Source: Pseudomonas juntendi
GTDB taxonomy: Bacteria > Pseudomonadota > Gammaproteobacteria > Pseudomonadales > Pseudomonadaceae
DNA: 38,872 bases
Reading direction: 5' to 3'
NCBI RefSeq assembly: GCF_009932375.1
Contig: NZ_BLJG01000018.1
Span: forward strand, 1-38,872
Numbering within the stretch: the stretch's first letter is position 1; each line of letters opens with the position of its first letter. Position numbers and translations under genes: made by a program. Shown piece after piece: positions 16,810-25,307 of the stretch. The notes beneath the pieces are model-generated. The model worked only from the letters and a program-made list of their open reading frames with translations, made no database searches and was not told the DNA's origin.

Positions 16810-16819
16810 TTGTATACAA
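16810..16819. promoter_or_regulatory. TTGTATACAA palindrome adjoining a start codon
   Basis: A perfect 10-bp palindrome two bases before the ATG of the FliK-like gene, where the Shine-Dalgarno sequence should be. The same 10-mer occurs at 4299-4308. A protein bound here would cover the ribosome-binding region of the DNA and the 5' end of the gene. The role is unknown. Confidence 0.35.
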
Positions 16820-16821
16820 TC

Positions 16822-18378
16822 ATGACTGAAATCAATAGTCTCGGCGCACAAACTGCGCTTGGCAACCAAGCCACCAAGGCGGCCATGACCGGCGAGATCC
16901 TGCGCCTGGTCCAGCCCCAGCCCGGTTTGCTGGCGCCCGGCGAAACCGCGCAAGCCCAAGTGCTGGCGTTGCGCCAGAGCGGCCAGGAGTTCCAGCTGCT
17001 CCTGCGGCTGGTCCAGGCCAACGGCGCACAGACCCAGCTGCAGGCCAGCGCCGGCCAACCCTTGGCCCCAGGTAGCCAGGTTACCGTCAGCCAGACCGAA
17101 GGCAATCGCCTGGCCATTTTATTGCAGCAGGCCACTGCCAGCCAGGTCGCCACCCTGACCCGCCTGGATACCCGCGAGGTACCTGTCGGCACGCTCCTGC
17201 AAGGCAAGGTCCTGACCAACCAGGCATTGGCCCAGGCGCCTGGGCAGGCGCCGGTCTATCGGGCACTGATCAGTTTGCTCAACAGCGCCCAGGCCGGCGC
17301 CACCCTGAGCGTCGACAGCCCGCGCCCGCTGGCCGTTGGCAGCCTGCTCAGCGCGCTGGTGCAAGGTGATCAGTCACTGCGCTTCGTGCCACTGAGTGGC
17401 AGGCAGGACCAACTGAGCATTGCTCAGCAGCTAATGACCCAACAGAACCGCCAGGCCTCGCTGCCCGGCCTGCTCGACGCGCTGCAGCAGCTCACCCGTA
17501 GCGCCGATGCCCCTGGCGACCTGCGCGCCAGCGCCGAACGCCTGCTGGCCGGCCTGCCGGACGTACGGCAACTGGCGGACGCCAAAGGCGTGGCACAAGC
17601 CCTGAGCAACAGCGGCGCCTTCCTTGAAGCAAAATTGCTGGGAGGCTACCCAGCCGCTGTCGCCACCGACCTCAAGGCCCACCTGCTGCGGCTGGTGGCG
17701 CAGGCACCGAACCTGCCGCCCGGCACGCCAAGCCTGGCTCCGGACAGCCTGGCCGTGACCATGCCCGCCGTGGCACGCGGAGCCCTGGGCCTGCTCGAAC
17801 GGGTCAGCCCCAAGCCACAGCCCGGGGCATTCCCGCTGCCGTCGCGGTTGCTGAATGCGCTGGAAGACGAAGGCGATCTGCAACAGCTGCTGCGCCTGGC
17901 CGCAGCGGCCATTTCCCGCCTGCAGAGCCACGCCATGAGCAGCCTGCAACAAAGCGGCACACTGGAAAACGGCAACCTGCAGACCACGTGGCAAACCGAA
18001 GTGCCGATTCGCCACGGCCAGGAGTTCATTCCCTTGCAGGTCAAACTGCAGCGCGAAGAAACGCCACGCCAGCAGGCCGATCGTGAACAGGAAGCAGCAG
18101 ACTCGCTGCGAGCCCTTTGGCGTATCGAGCTGGCTTTCGACCTGCCCCCGCTGGGCCCCATGCAGGTCCAGGCCCAGTTGAATCAAGGGCAGCTGTCGGG
18201 CCAGCTGTGGGCCGAGCGCGAGCCGACGGCGCGCCTGATCGACAGCCAGCTGGGCAGCCTGCGCGAACGCTTGCTTGCCCGCGGCCTGGAGGTCGGCGAC
18301 CTGGAATGCCGCGCGGGCATCCCACCGCAAGGGCCCCGTACCCGAGTAGAACAACGCTGGGTGGACGAAAACGCATGA
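16822..18378 (+). CDS. FliK-like flagellar hook-length control protein
   Basis: A 518-residue Gln/Ala/Leu-rich protein starting MTEINSLGAQTALGNQATKA. Its C-terminal third is a FliK Flg_hook domain (PF02120-like): TEVPIRHGQEFIPLQVKLQR, WRIELAFDLPPLGPMQVQAQ, LSGQLWAEREPTARLI, then LRERLLARGLEVGDLECRAG. Such proteins measure hook length and switch the export apparatus to late substrates. It is remote from the main flagellar hook cluster, so it is a second FliK-type protein or a divergent paralogue. ATG 16822 is used; the longer frame from 16420 runs through ccmA on the other strand. A sigma-28 promoter match lies upstream, and the stop overlaps the next gene by ATGA. Confidence 0.82.
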   Translation: MTEINSLGAQTALGNQATKAAMTGEILRLVQPQPGLLAPGETAQAQVLALRQSGQEFQLLLRLVQANGAQTQLQASAGQPLAPGSQVTVSQTEGNRLAILLQQATASQVATLTRLDTREVPVGTLLQGKVLTNQALAQAPGQAPVYRALISLLNSAQAGATLSVDSPRPLAVGSLLSALVQGDQSLRFVPLSGRQDQLSIAQQLMTQQNRQASLPGLLDALQQLTRSADAPGDLRASAERLLAGLPDVRQLADAKGVAQALSNSGAFLEAKLLGGYPAAVATDLKAHLLRLVAQAPNLPPGTPSLAPDSLAVTMPAVARGALGLLERVSPKPQPGAFPLPSRLLNALEDEGDLQQLLRLAAAAISRLQSHAMSSLQQSGTLENGNLQTTWQTEVPIRHGQEFIPLQVKLQREETPRQQADREQEAADSLRALWRIELAFDLPPLGPMQVQAQLNQGQLSGQLWAEREPTARLIDSQLGSLRERLLARGLEVGDLECRAGIPPQGPRTRVEQRWVDENA

Positions 18379-18728
18379 ACGACCGACAACCCCGCCAGGC
18401 CATTGCCTTGAGCTACGATGGCCAGCAGGCGCCGAGCCTGACGGCCAAAGGTGACGACAGCGTAGCCGAGGCCATACTGGCCCTGGCCCGCGAGCACGAG
18501 GTTCCGATCTATGAAAACGCCGAACTCGTACGCTTGCTGGCGCGCCTGGAACTGGGCGAACAGATCCCCAAGGCGCTGTACCTGACCATCGCCGAAATCA
18601 TCGCCTTTGCCTGGCAACTGCGTGGCAAGGTGCCCGTGGGCTTCGACGACGAACCGCCGGGCGAGCGCGACATTACCCCTGCGCCTTCGCCGATGAACGT
18701 GCTGCCAGGGGATGACAGCATTAATTAG
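18375..18728 (+). CDS. FlhB C-terminal-domain-like protein (FlhX type, EscU/YscU/HrcU family)
   Basis: A 117-residue protein equivalent only to the cytoplasmic part of FlhB that follows the self-cleavage site: RQAIALSYD, VAEAILALAREHEVPIYENA, ELVRLLARLELGEQIPKALY, LTIAEIIAFAWQL. The membrane domain and the NPTH autocleavage motif are absent. Stand-alone FlhB-CC proteins (FlhX) can interact with the export gate and affect substrate switching together with FliK. The ATGA overlap with the FliK-like gene sets the start and implies coupled translation of the two partners. Confidence 0.85.
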   Translation: MNDRQPRQAIALSYDGQQAPSLTAKGDDSVAEAILALAREHEVPIYENAELVRLLARLELGEQIPKALYLTIAEIIAFAWQLRGKVPVGFDDEPPGERDITPAPSPMNVLPGDDSIN

Positions 18729-18788
18729 CACTTGACCGGTGTGCCCGCTGGCTACCCTGCAACGCCCGATAGCCACGGACACCCAACG

Positions 18789-21524
18789 ATGAACTTCCCA
18801 CAACCCATGAAACAGCGCCTGTTGCACAGTGCGCTGGCCCAGATGCCGCGCCCGGACACATTGGCCGACAAGCTTTTGCGCGATTGGCTAGCGCAACGCG
18901 GTGTGCTCCTGCCCCCCGCGGATATCGACGTCGTCACGTTCCACTACCAGGACGCAGAGCGCGAAGAAGGCCAGCCCTGGCTCCCCCCCCAGGCCAAGGT
19001 GATTCAACGCGTCAGCCTGACCGACGCCCTGCTGGCCAACTGGCAAGGAGAACCCTGTACAGGCAGTGGCGGATTCCACTTTGGCGATTGGGCGGGTATG
19101 GCGCCGCTGCATGAGGTGACATTTGTCGACCGTATGCGGCCACCCCCCCTGCTTTCCAACGCGATGTCCTACCTGATCTTCAACGGCCTGTATCGGCGTA
19201 CCCCGAAAAAGGAGCTCAGCCCGGCGACACTGCTGCCCATCCGCGCCGAAGTCTTCCAGGACTATGTATGGGGTTTACACCTGCACGAACGGCTGAAGGC
19301 GCAACTGGACAGCTATTGGCAGCAAAGCCGGACAGACTACGCACGCGCACTGGAAATTGCCTTCATCAGCGCCTGCAACAACCAAGTCAGTGAGGGTAGC
19401 CTGAGTGTCCCTGCCTGGCGTCTGGCCTGGCAGGCCGCTGGCCTCTTGCCCCTGGACACGCGGGCGATAACCACCCGCCTGCTGAATGTGTACGGTTATC
19501 ACAGTACATCGATCATCTACATAAAGGCCGACGACAGCAGCACCGTCGTCCTTTATTTGCCGGGCAACGCGTCGCCCCTGCACGAGTTCCCGGACCTGTC
19601 TGCGCTCAAGCACTGGTTTGCCGAGCAATGCAAAGACCCAACCCGCCGCGAGTGGCTGCAGCAATGCTTCTCGCCCGCGGACTGGGCGGACGGGCTGGAA
19701 TTCAGCGGCCTCGTCACGGCCTTGAAAGGGCTGGGCTGCTATCCCGCGGCGCATCGCCTGCCCGACGATCAACCTGGCTTCGCCACCAGTGGCATATGGG
19801 ACCCTGAAGAGACGATCGAATTCGGATCGCCCACCCACAGCTTGCCTATCGAAGGTAACCTGTTCGACCACTTGGCCGATCGCCAGAAACAGCGCAGCTA
19901 CGATGACCTGGATTACCGCGTCATCACCAACCGCCAGGTCAACAAGACGCACTGGGGCAGCTACCTGAACGTTGCCCAGTGCCTGCTGGCGCCTTTATGC
20001 GTGGTGGTACCCGAGCTTCTGCCGGTGATGGTGGTGGGCGGCGTGGCGCAATTCAGCCTGGGCATGGACCAGGTGATCAACGGCCACTCGCTGGACGAAA
20101 AGGTCGAGGGGGTCGAAAACCAGGTCTTCGGCCTGTTCAATGCCTTGCCCTTGCCCATCGGCATCGCCCGCGCCAGCCAGGCGTTCCACTACCGTTTGCC
20201 AGGTTTGCTACGGCCGACCCAGTTGGCGGATGTGCTGGGCGAAGCGGCCAATGTAAGCGTGCCAACGGATGCGTTGCAGCTGGTACCGGCACAAGCGGCG
20301 TTCCGTGACACGGTGCGGATAACGACAGGCTCGCAAAGGGTAGTGGTGACCCGCGTGGGGGATAATCTGGGCCACTACTTCGAGGGTACATTCCAGGCGC
20401 CCCAGGGCATCAAGACGCAACCCGTGGTGTACGACCTGCACACCGACAGTTTCATCAAGCTCTCTGAACACAGGCAGCCCACGCCTGAGCGCTGGGTAAT
20501 CGACAGCGGCGGGGCAGCAGCTCTGGTGCGGATTGCCGACGCCCAGCGGGTCGTCACCGACGCACAGCGCATGGGCACCCTACGGCAGCTAGGTATCCAG
20601 CTGGATCTCCCCATGGACTACACGCACTTCGACACCCTGGAGCGCACGCCAATTCCGCGCATCGTTTCCAGTCTATGGGTGGGTGACAAGGCCATTTCCC
20701 CGGTTTTCCTGGAGGCGCTGGTGCACAATGCCGAAGCCCTGGAAGACAGTGGATACCACTACCAACTGTTCCTTTCGCGGCAGAGCCCGAGGGCCTATAG
20801 CGCCAACCTCACGCTGCTCAGGAGCAGGACACTCCACATGAGCGTCCTGCCGCTCGAGGATCAACCGTTCTACCAGGCGTTCGCCAGCTCGCCCTATTTC
20901 GCCCAGTACCAGGCGGCGCTGGGGATCACCAACCCAGGCATCACCAATTTCAGCTCGGCCAGCGACATCCTGCGCTACCGCATGCTCAAGCAGATCGGTG
21001 GGTTCTATCTGGATGCCGACGACCGGCTGCTCAACGCCGCTTCGGGGCCAGGCAACCCACCGCTGGCCAGCCAGACCTTGCGCACGACCGCCGATGGCTT
21101 GCTTCTGTACCCCCCGGTCAGCAATGACCAACTGGGTTTCTACATTCAGTACAACAGCAGCATGATCGGCAGCCACCCGGGCAATCCCACCCTGGACGCC
21201 ATTTCCGAGGCGATCCTGCAACGCTTCCAGCAAGACCCGACGTTCTACACCGAACGGCCCGACCGGGTCTTCAACCCTGTGGCCTTCAATGCTTACGCCC
21301 GCCGCCTCAGCCGCTTGAGCGGACCGGGGGTACTCAATGACGTGATCGACGCGCGCCTGCCCTGGCTACGGCAGCTGCGCGAAATGTGCAGGCTGCTGGT
21401 TTCCCCCATCTACGACATTCACGGCGCCCTGGACACCAGCCAGTTGACCCGACTGATCCGTGAGCATGTGCCGCTCGACCGTTTCTTCGAGGCCGGCCGG
21501 GCACATAGCTGGGAACAGAACTGA
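18789..21524 (+). CDS. large toxin-like protein: DUF6543-like N-terminus plus TcdA/TcdB-type (GT44) glycosyltransferase
   Basis: A 911-residue protein. The N-terminal two thirds resemble the DUF6543/dermonecrotic-toxin-like region of large pseudomonad proteins (DIDVVTFHYQ, VSLTDALLANWQGEP, ACNNQVSEGSLSVPAWRL, VVLYLPGNASPLHEF), with a hydrophobic centre (LLAPLCVVVPELLPVMVVGG). The C-terminal third is a GT-A glycosyltransferase: IPRIVSSLWVGDK (Trp630), SASDILRYRM (Asp726, Arg729) and GGFYLDADD (Asp742-x-Asp744). The D-x-x-R and 16-residue D to DxD spacing equal those of clostridial TcdB (D270, R273, D286/D288). It ends AHSWEQN. No signal peptide is seen. ATG 18789 is preferred, but TTG 18732 and ATG 18807 are possible. 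It lies 60 bases after the FlhX-like gene. The target is unknown; a host- or competitor-modifying toxin is inferred. Confidence 0.78.
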   Translation: MNFPQPMKQRLLHSALAQMPRPDTLADKLLRDWLAQRGVLLPPADIDVVTFHYQDAEREEGQPWLPPQAKVIQRVSLTDALLANWQGEPCTGSGGFHFGDWAGMAPLHEVTFVDRMRPPPLLSNAMSYLIFNGLYRRTPKKELSPATLLPIRAEVFQDYVWGLHLHERLKAQLDSYWQQSRTDYARALEIAFISACNNQVSEGSLSVPAWRLAWQAAGLLPLDTRAITTRLLNVYGYHSTSIIYIKADDSSTVVLYLPGNASPLHEFPDLSALKHWFAEQCKDPTRREWLQQCFSPADWADGLEFSGLVTALKGLGCYPAAHRLPDDQPGFATSGIWDPEETIEFGSPTHSLPIEGNLFDHLADRQKQRSYDDLDYRVITNRQVNKTHWGSYLNVAQCLLAPLCVVVPELLPVMVVGGVAQFSLGMDQVINGHSLDEKVEGVENQVFGLFNALPLPIGIARASQAFHYRLPGLLRPTQLADVLGEAANVSVPTDALQLVPAQAAFRDTVRITTGSQRVVVTRVGDNLGHYFEGTFQAPQGIKTQPVVYDLHTDSFIKLSEHRQPTPERWVIDSGGAAALVRIADAQRVVTDAQRMGTLRQLGIQLDLPMDYTHFDTLERTPIPRIVSSLWVGDKAISPVFLEALVHNAEALEDSGYHYQLFLSRQSPRAYSANLTLLRSRTLHMSVLPLEDQPFYQAFASSPYFAQYQAALGITNPGITNFSSASDILRYRMLKQIGGFYLDADDRLLNAASGPGNPPLASQTLRTTADGLLLYPPVSNDQLGFYIQYNSSMIGSHPGNPTLDAISEAILQRFQQDPTFYTERPDRVFNPVAFNAYARRLSRLSGPGVLNDVIDARLPWLRQLREMCRLLVSPIYDIHGALDTSQLTRLIREHVPLDRFFEAGRAHSWEQN

Positions 21525-21614
21525 AGGGTGACAGCGGGCGTATGTAGTTATCTACCACTGGCGTGCAGCGTGATCCAGCAACCTTGCAGCACCCACTCAC
21601 GCAAGGTAACCACG

Positions 21615-24374
21615 ATGCGCACTACCGGGATCAACGCCACTGGCGTGCACTATGTCCGCGATCATCTGAACCATGTCCCTCGGCCCGATCGGCAGGCCAG
21701 TCAGGCCGTCAGGCAATGGTTCGCCGAGCAGGGCCACGACCTCGACCCCGACCGGGTCGATGTGGTGACCCTGCACTACCGTTCCGACCACAAAGGCGGC
21801 AGCCTGGCAGAGGTCAGGCAATGCGTCAGCCTGACCCAGGCCGTGCTCAGCAACTGGCAGGGCGAAAGCAATAACGACCTGTTCGGCGCCTTGTTCCGTG
21901 CGCCCTGGGCTGGCACCTTGCCAGAAAGCCCGGTGCAGATCGTCAACGCCCTGCCCGCCCGGGGTTTCAACCACTATGGCGCCGAGTTTTCGGTGTTCAA
22001 CGGGCTGTTCCACCGCACCGAACCAGCGCGCTACGACGCCACCACCCATGTGCCGATAGCCGCCGAAAGCTTCCAGCAGTTCATCGAGAACCTGGACTTC
22101 CAGGCACCCTTCAAGAATACCCTGCACACCTACTGGCGCGACCATATGGGCGCCCATCGCCTGGCGTGCAAGCTCAATTTCATTGCCGCCTGCAACAAGC
22201 AGGTCAGCGAAGGCAGCCTCAGCGAAGCCGCACGTAAACTGCTGTGGCAAGCGGCCGATTTGATGCCGCGGGTCGACAAGCTGCGCATGAGCACCCTGAG
22301 CATCTATGGCTACGCCGCCACCGACCTGCTGTACCTGTGCAACCCAGGCACGGACCTGACAGTGCTCTACATACCTGGCAACAGTTCACCCTTGCTGGAG
22401 TTCGCCAGTGAAAACGCGCTGAAAGACTGGATTGGCGAGCAATGCAAAGACCCGCTCAAGCGTGAAGCCCTGAAACAGCATTTCCGCCTGGCCGACAGGC
22501 CGCAGGGCGTGGATTTCAGCGGGTTGGATACCGCACTCGATGGACTGGCCGAATATCCCCGGCGCCACGCCTTGCCACCGGAGCACGGCATGTTCAACAA
22601 CGACGGTATCTGGCCGCCGCGCACCTATGTCAACTACCGGCCGAGCCGCTACAACCCGAGGATCACCGGCGACTTGTTCCAGGCGCTGGCCGAGCGCCAA
22701 CGCCAACGCAGCTTCGATGACGCCGACTTCATCATCACCAGCGACAGCCAGGTCAGCAAAGCCAAGTGGCGGGGCTACCTGCTCACCACCCTCAACTTGC
22801 TGGCACCGCTGTGCCTGGTGGTGCCCGGGCTGGCGCCGGTGTTGGCGCTCGGCGGCATTGCGCAGTTGGGCCTTGGCCTGGATGAGGCGATCAATGGCAA
22901 GACCCTGCAGGCACGGCAGGACGGTGTCGCCAACATCACCTGGGGGCTGTTCAATGCTGTGCCATTGCTGTTGACTGGGGCGGCCAAAGCCTCGGCACTG
23001 TTCGCGTTCAAAAGCGATGGCTTCGTGCCGCCGATTCGGCTCAACGACCAGATCGGTTACCCAATGAGCCCGGTGCGCCCCCCCGTATTGCTAGCCCCGG
23101 CGCCCGAAGGTGCGCCCTACTTCCATATCTGCGAACCGATCCCGCCGCTGCCGCAGGCCGACCCGCTCACCGCCGACGCCGTGATCCGCAGGCCGAGGTA
23201 CAACGGCATGCCGGACACCCTGGAATCGGTGATCGACGACTACATCAAGGAGGTGGTGTATGACCTTGAACGGGATGCCTTCATCCTGGACGAGGACATC
23301 AACGACGTTGAGCCCGTTGGCTACGTGGCAAGCCCTGATGCTCGCGGCCTGGTACCCGAGCCCCGCGAGCGCGTAGTCACCGATGCGATGCGCACCGCCA
23401 CTCTGCGCGCGCTGGGTATCGACCTGGTGCTGCCGGGTGAAATCCCACACGCCCCCGCCAACAGCTTGCCCATCCCCAAGCGGATTTCCTGCCTCTGGGT
23501 AGGTGACAAGACCTTGCGCCCGGCCTTGCTGAGCAACCTTGCCCACAATGTCGCGGCGCTGGAAAACAGTGATTACAGCCTGCACCTGTTCCTGTCCACG
23601 GCCAACCCTGGCGCTTACGAAGAAAACCTGCGCCTGCTGGCCGAACAGGCGCCGGGGCTGCAGGTGCTACCCCTGGAAGAGCAAGCGTTCTTCAGGGCAT
23701 TCCAGCAGACCAAGTACTATGCCCAGTACGACGCGGCCCTGGACGGCAATGGTGGCGTGGCCACCAACTATGCGTCGGCAAGCGATGTGCTGCGCTACCC
23801 GCTGCTGCACCATGAAGGGGGGCTGTACATGGACGTCGACGACACGCTACGGGTGCCAGGCAAGGCCGGGCAACCCCAGGTGGGGGAACCGCCGGCAAGG
23901 CCCACCGAAGCGATTCAAGACGTAGCGCTGTGCATCCCGGCAGATGGCTTGCTGCTGGCGCCGCCGATGGCCAACGAGAAACTGAGCATGAACTGCCTGT
24001 ACAACACCAGCCAGATCGGTAGCCACCCTGGCAACCCGACCCTGGAGGCGATCAGCGAGGAAATGCACGCACGCTTCCGCCTGCATTCGGACTTCTATGA
24101 CCACAGGCCCAGCCTGGCCGAAGACCCCTCGAACTTCTACCGTTATGCCAGCCGCCTGAGCTACCTGACCGGCCCCCGCCTGCTCAGCGACGTGATCGAC
24201 CAGCAATTGCCCAACCTCGCAACCTTGCGCCAGATGGTCAACCTGTACAACATCCCGCGCATCAATACCGCCACCTTCATCAACACCAGCGCGTTGAGGG
24301 AGGCCGTGCACCAGCAATTGCCGCTCAACCGCATCGCCACGGTCGGCGGCAATCACTCCTGGGTCCAGACCTGA
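21615..24374 (+). CDS. large toxin-like protein, paralogue of the preceding gene (GT44-type glycosyltransferase)
   Basis: A 919-residue protein collinear with its upstream neighbour from end to end (for example ACNKQVSEGSLSEAARKLLW, TVLYIPGNSSPLLEF, EQCKDPLKREALKQHF). Its hydrophobic centre is LLAPLCLVVPGLAPVLALGG (about residues 395-414), and the glycosyltransferase part has IPKRISCLWVGDK (Trp628), SASDVLRYPL (Asp724, Arg727) and GGLYMDVDD (Asp740-x-Asp742). All catalytic-type residues are intact. It ends GGNHSWVQT, the same terminal HSW as the paralogue. ATG 21615 follows an AAGG sequence at a good distance; 90 bases separate it from the upstream gene. The tandem arose by duplication and has since diverged well beyond recent-copy similarity. 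The function is inferred from the domain only. Confidence 0.8.
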   Translation: MRTTGINATGVHYVRDHLNHVPRPDRQASQAVRQWFAEQGHDLDPDRVDVVTLHYRSDHKGGSLAEVRQCVSLTQAVLSNWQGESNNDLFGALFRAPWAGTLPESPVQIVNALPARGFNHYGAEFSVFNGLFHRTEPARYDATTHVPIAAESFQQFIENLDFQAPFKNTLHTYWRDHMGAHRLACKLNFIAACNKQVSEGSLSEAARKLLWQAADLMPRVDKLRMSTLSIYGYAATDLLYLCNPGTDLTVLYIPGNSSPLLEFASENALKDWIGEQCKDPLKREALKQHFRLADRPQGVDFSGLDTALDGLAEYPRRHALPPEHGMFNNDGIWPPRTYVNYRPSRYNPRITGDLFQALAERQRQRSFDDADFIITSDSQVSKAKWRGYLLTTLNLLAPLCLVVPGLAPVLALGGIAQLGLGLDEAINGKTLQARQDGVANITWGLFNAVPLLLTGAAKASALFAFKSDGFVPPIRLNDQIGYPMSPVRPPVLLAPAPEGAPYFHICEPIPPLPQADPLTADAVIRRPRYNGMPDTLESVIDDYIKEVVYDLERDAFILDEDINDVEPVGYVASPDARGLVPEPRERVVTDAMRTATLRALGIDLVLPGEIPHAPANSLPIPKRISCLWVGDKTLRPALLSNLAHNVAALENSDYSLHLFLSTANPGAYEENLRLLAEQAPGLQVLPLEEQAFFRAFQQTKYYAQYDAALDGNGGVATNYASASDVLRYPLLHHEGGLYMDVDDTLRVPGKAGQPQVGEPPARPTEAIQDVALCIPADGLLLAPPMANEKLSMNCLYNTSQIGSHPGNPTLEAISEEMHARFRLHSDFYDHRPSLAEDPSNFYRYASRLSYLTGPRLLSDVIDQQLPNLATLRQMVNLYNIPRINTATFINTSALREAVHQQLPLNRIATVGGNHSWVQT

Positions 24375-24422
24375 GCCTGGGCGCAGGCCTGAGCGGGCCT
24401 TGAAGCGGCCCGCCAGGCTCAG
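24371..24422. terminator. bidirectional hairpin between convergent operons
   Basis: An outer stem CTGAGCCTGG (24371-24380) pairs perfectly with CCAGGCTCAG (24413-24422), and an inner stem GCGGGCC (24393-24399) pairs with GGCCCGC (24407-24413). The outer arms contain the stop codons of both convergent genes, the toxin-like gene on plus and the DUF2802 gene on minus. There is no T-tract, so Rho-independent efficiency is uncertain. Confidence 0.55.
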
Positions 24423-24814
24423 TCGCTACGGTGCAGCTTGCTCATCAGCTCTGCCTCGGCCTGGGTCAGGCCGCAGCTCTCGGTCAGCTCGGCGATGCTG
24501 GCGCCCATGCCGACCAGCTTGGCTGCCTGGGAGAACGTCACGTTATGAGGGTCGCGTTGCTCCAGTTGCTGGATCCGGTCCGGCAAGGGGGCAACCGCCA
24601 CGTTCAGCTCGTGCAGCGCGTCCCCCATGCGCACCGTGACGTTCTGGTAGTCATCCAGGCGTTTGGCGAGGTCCTTGATGCGCTGGTCGCGCAAGGCATC
24701 GCCCACGGCCTGCTGCGCGGCCACTTCGCGCTGGCGTTTGCTGTAGTTGAGGAAGAACCAGAGGCTCAAGGCCCACAGCAACGCCAGAAAGATTACCGCA
24801 ACCTCGAAGATCAA
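24419..24814 (-). CDS. DUF2802 membrane-anchored coiled-coil protein
   Basis: A 131-residue protein with one N-terminal membrane helix (MIFEVAVIFLALLWALSLWF), a basic, charged heptad-like stretch (YSKRQREVAAQQAVGDALRD ... LHELNVAVAPLPDRIQQLE) and a C-terminal helical motif (FSQAAKLVGMGASIAELTES, GLTQAEAELMSKL) typical of DUF2802. It is the last gene of the chemotaxis operon, one base after the cheW stop. The start would be TTG 24814, which is unusual, although the MIFEVAVI sequence fits homologues. The function is unknown; conservation next to cheW in pseudomonads suggests a polar or chemotaxis-linked role. Confidence 0.85.
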   Translation of the reverse strand: MIFEVAVIFLALLWALSLWFFLNYSKRQREVAAQQAVGDALRDQRIKDLAKRLDDYQNVTVRMGDALHELNVAVAPLPDRIQQLEQRDPHNVTFSQAAKLVGMGASIAELTESCGLTQAEAELMSKLHRSD

Positions 24815-24815
24815 C

Positions 24816-25295
24816 TCAGATGTTCTCCAGCTCGGACCACTCTTCCTCAGTCATCATCTTGTCCAGTTCGACCAGGATCAGCAGCTCGCCGTTCTTGTTG
24901 CACACGCCCTGGATGAACTTGGCCGACTCCTCGTTACCCACGTTCGGCGCGGTTTCGATTTCCGACTGGCGCAGGTAGACCACCTCGGCCACGCTGTCGA
25001 CCAGGATACCGACCACTTGCTTGTCGGCCTCGATGATGACGATACGGGTGTTGTCGGTGACTTCGGTCGGCATCAGGCCAAAGCGCTGGCGGGTATCGAT
25101 CACCGTTACCACGTTGCCACGCAGGTTGATGATACCCAGCACATAGCTGGGCGCACCCGGCACCGGCGCGATCTCGGTGTAACGCAGCACTTCCTGCACC
25201 TGCATCACGTTGATGCCGTAGGACTCGTTGTCCAGCCGGAAGGTTACCCACTGCAGGATTGGATCTTCAGAACCTTGTGCAGACGACTTTTTCAT
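24816..25295 (-). CDS. cheW: chemotaxis coupling protein CheW
   Basis: A 159-residue single CheW domain: ILQWVTFRLDNESYGINVMQ, VLRYTEIAPVPGAPSYVLGI, INLRGNVVTVIDTRQRFGL and VVGILVDSVAEVVYL. It couples chemoreceptors to the P5 domain of CheA at the cell pole. The NLRG motif, which contacts both receptor and kinase, is intact. It lies 12 bases after the CheW-like ParP gene and is followed at once by the DUF2802 gene. Confidence 0.96.
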   Translation of the reverse strand: MKKSSAQGSEDPILQWVTFRLDNESYGINVMQVQEVLRYTEIAPVPGAPSYVLGIINLRGNVVTVIDTRQRFGLMPTEVTDNTRIVIIEADKQVVGILVDSVAEVVYLRQSEIETAPNVGNEESAKFIQGVCNKNGELLILVELDKMMTEEEWSELENI

Positions 25296-25307
25296 TCCCC
25301 TAGCCCT

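Noticed and set aside
16812..16819. GTATACAA read as an extended -10 box for the FliK-like gene
   Set aside because: It would place the transcription start inside the coding region. The upstream sigma-28 match gives a sensible leader.
16420..16821. N-terminal extension of the FliK-like frame
   Set aside because: It runs antisense through ccmA, whose ABC motifs are unmistakable, and past the sigma-28 promoter. The protein-like sequence begins at MTEINSLGAQ (ATG 16822).
18729..18788. Terminator between the FlhX-like gene and the first toxin-like gene
   Set aside because: Only a short GGCTA/TAGCC pairing with a long loop and no T-tract is present, too weak to call.
18789..24374. Type VI or RTX-exported effector, or prophage/IS cargo
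   Set aside because: No VgrG, PAAR, Hcp, RTX repeats, integrase, transposase or terminal repeats flank the pair, so no specific delivery or mobile element can be claimed.
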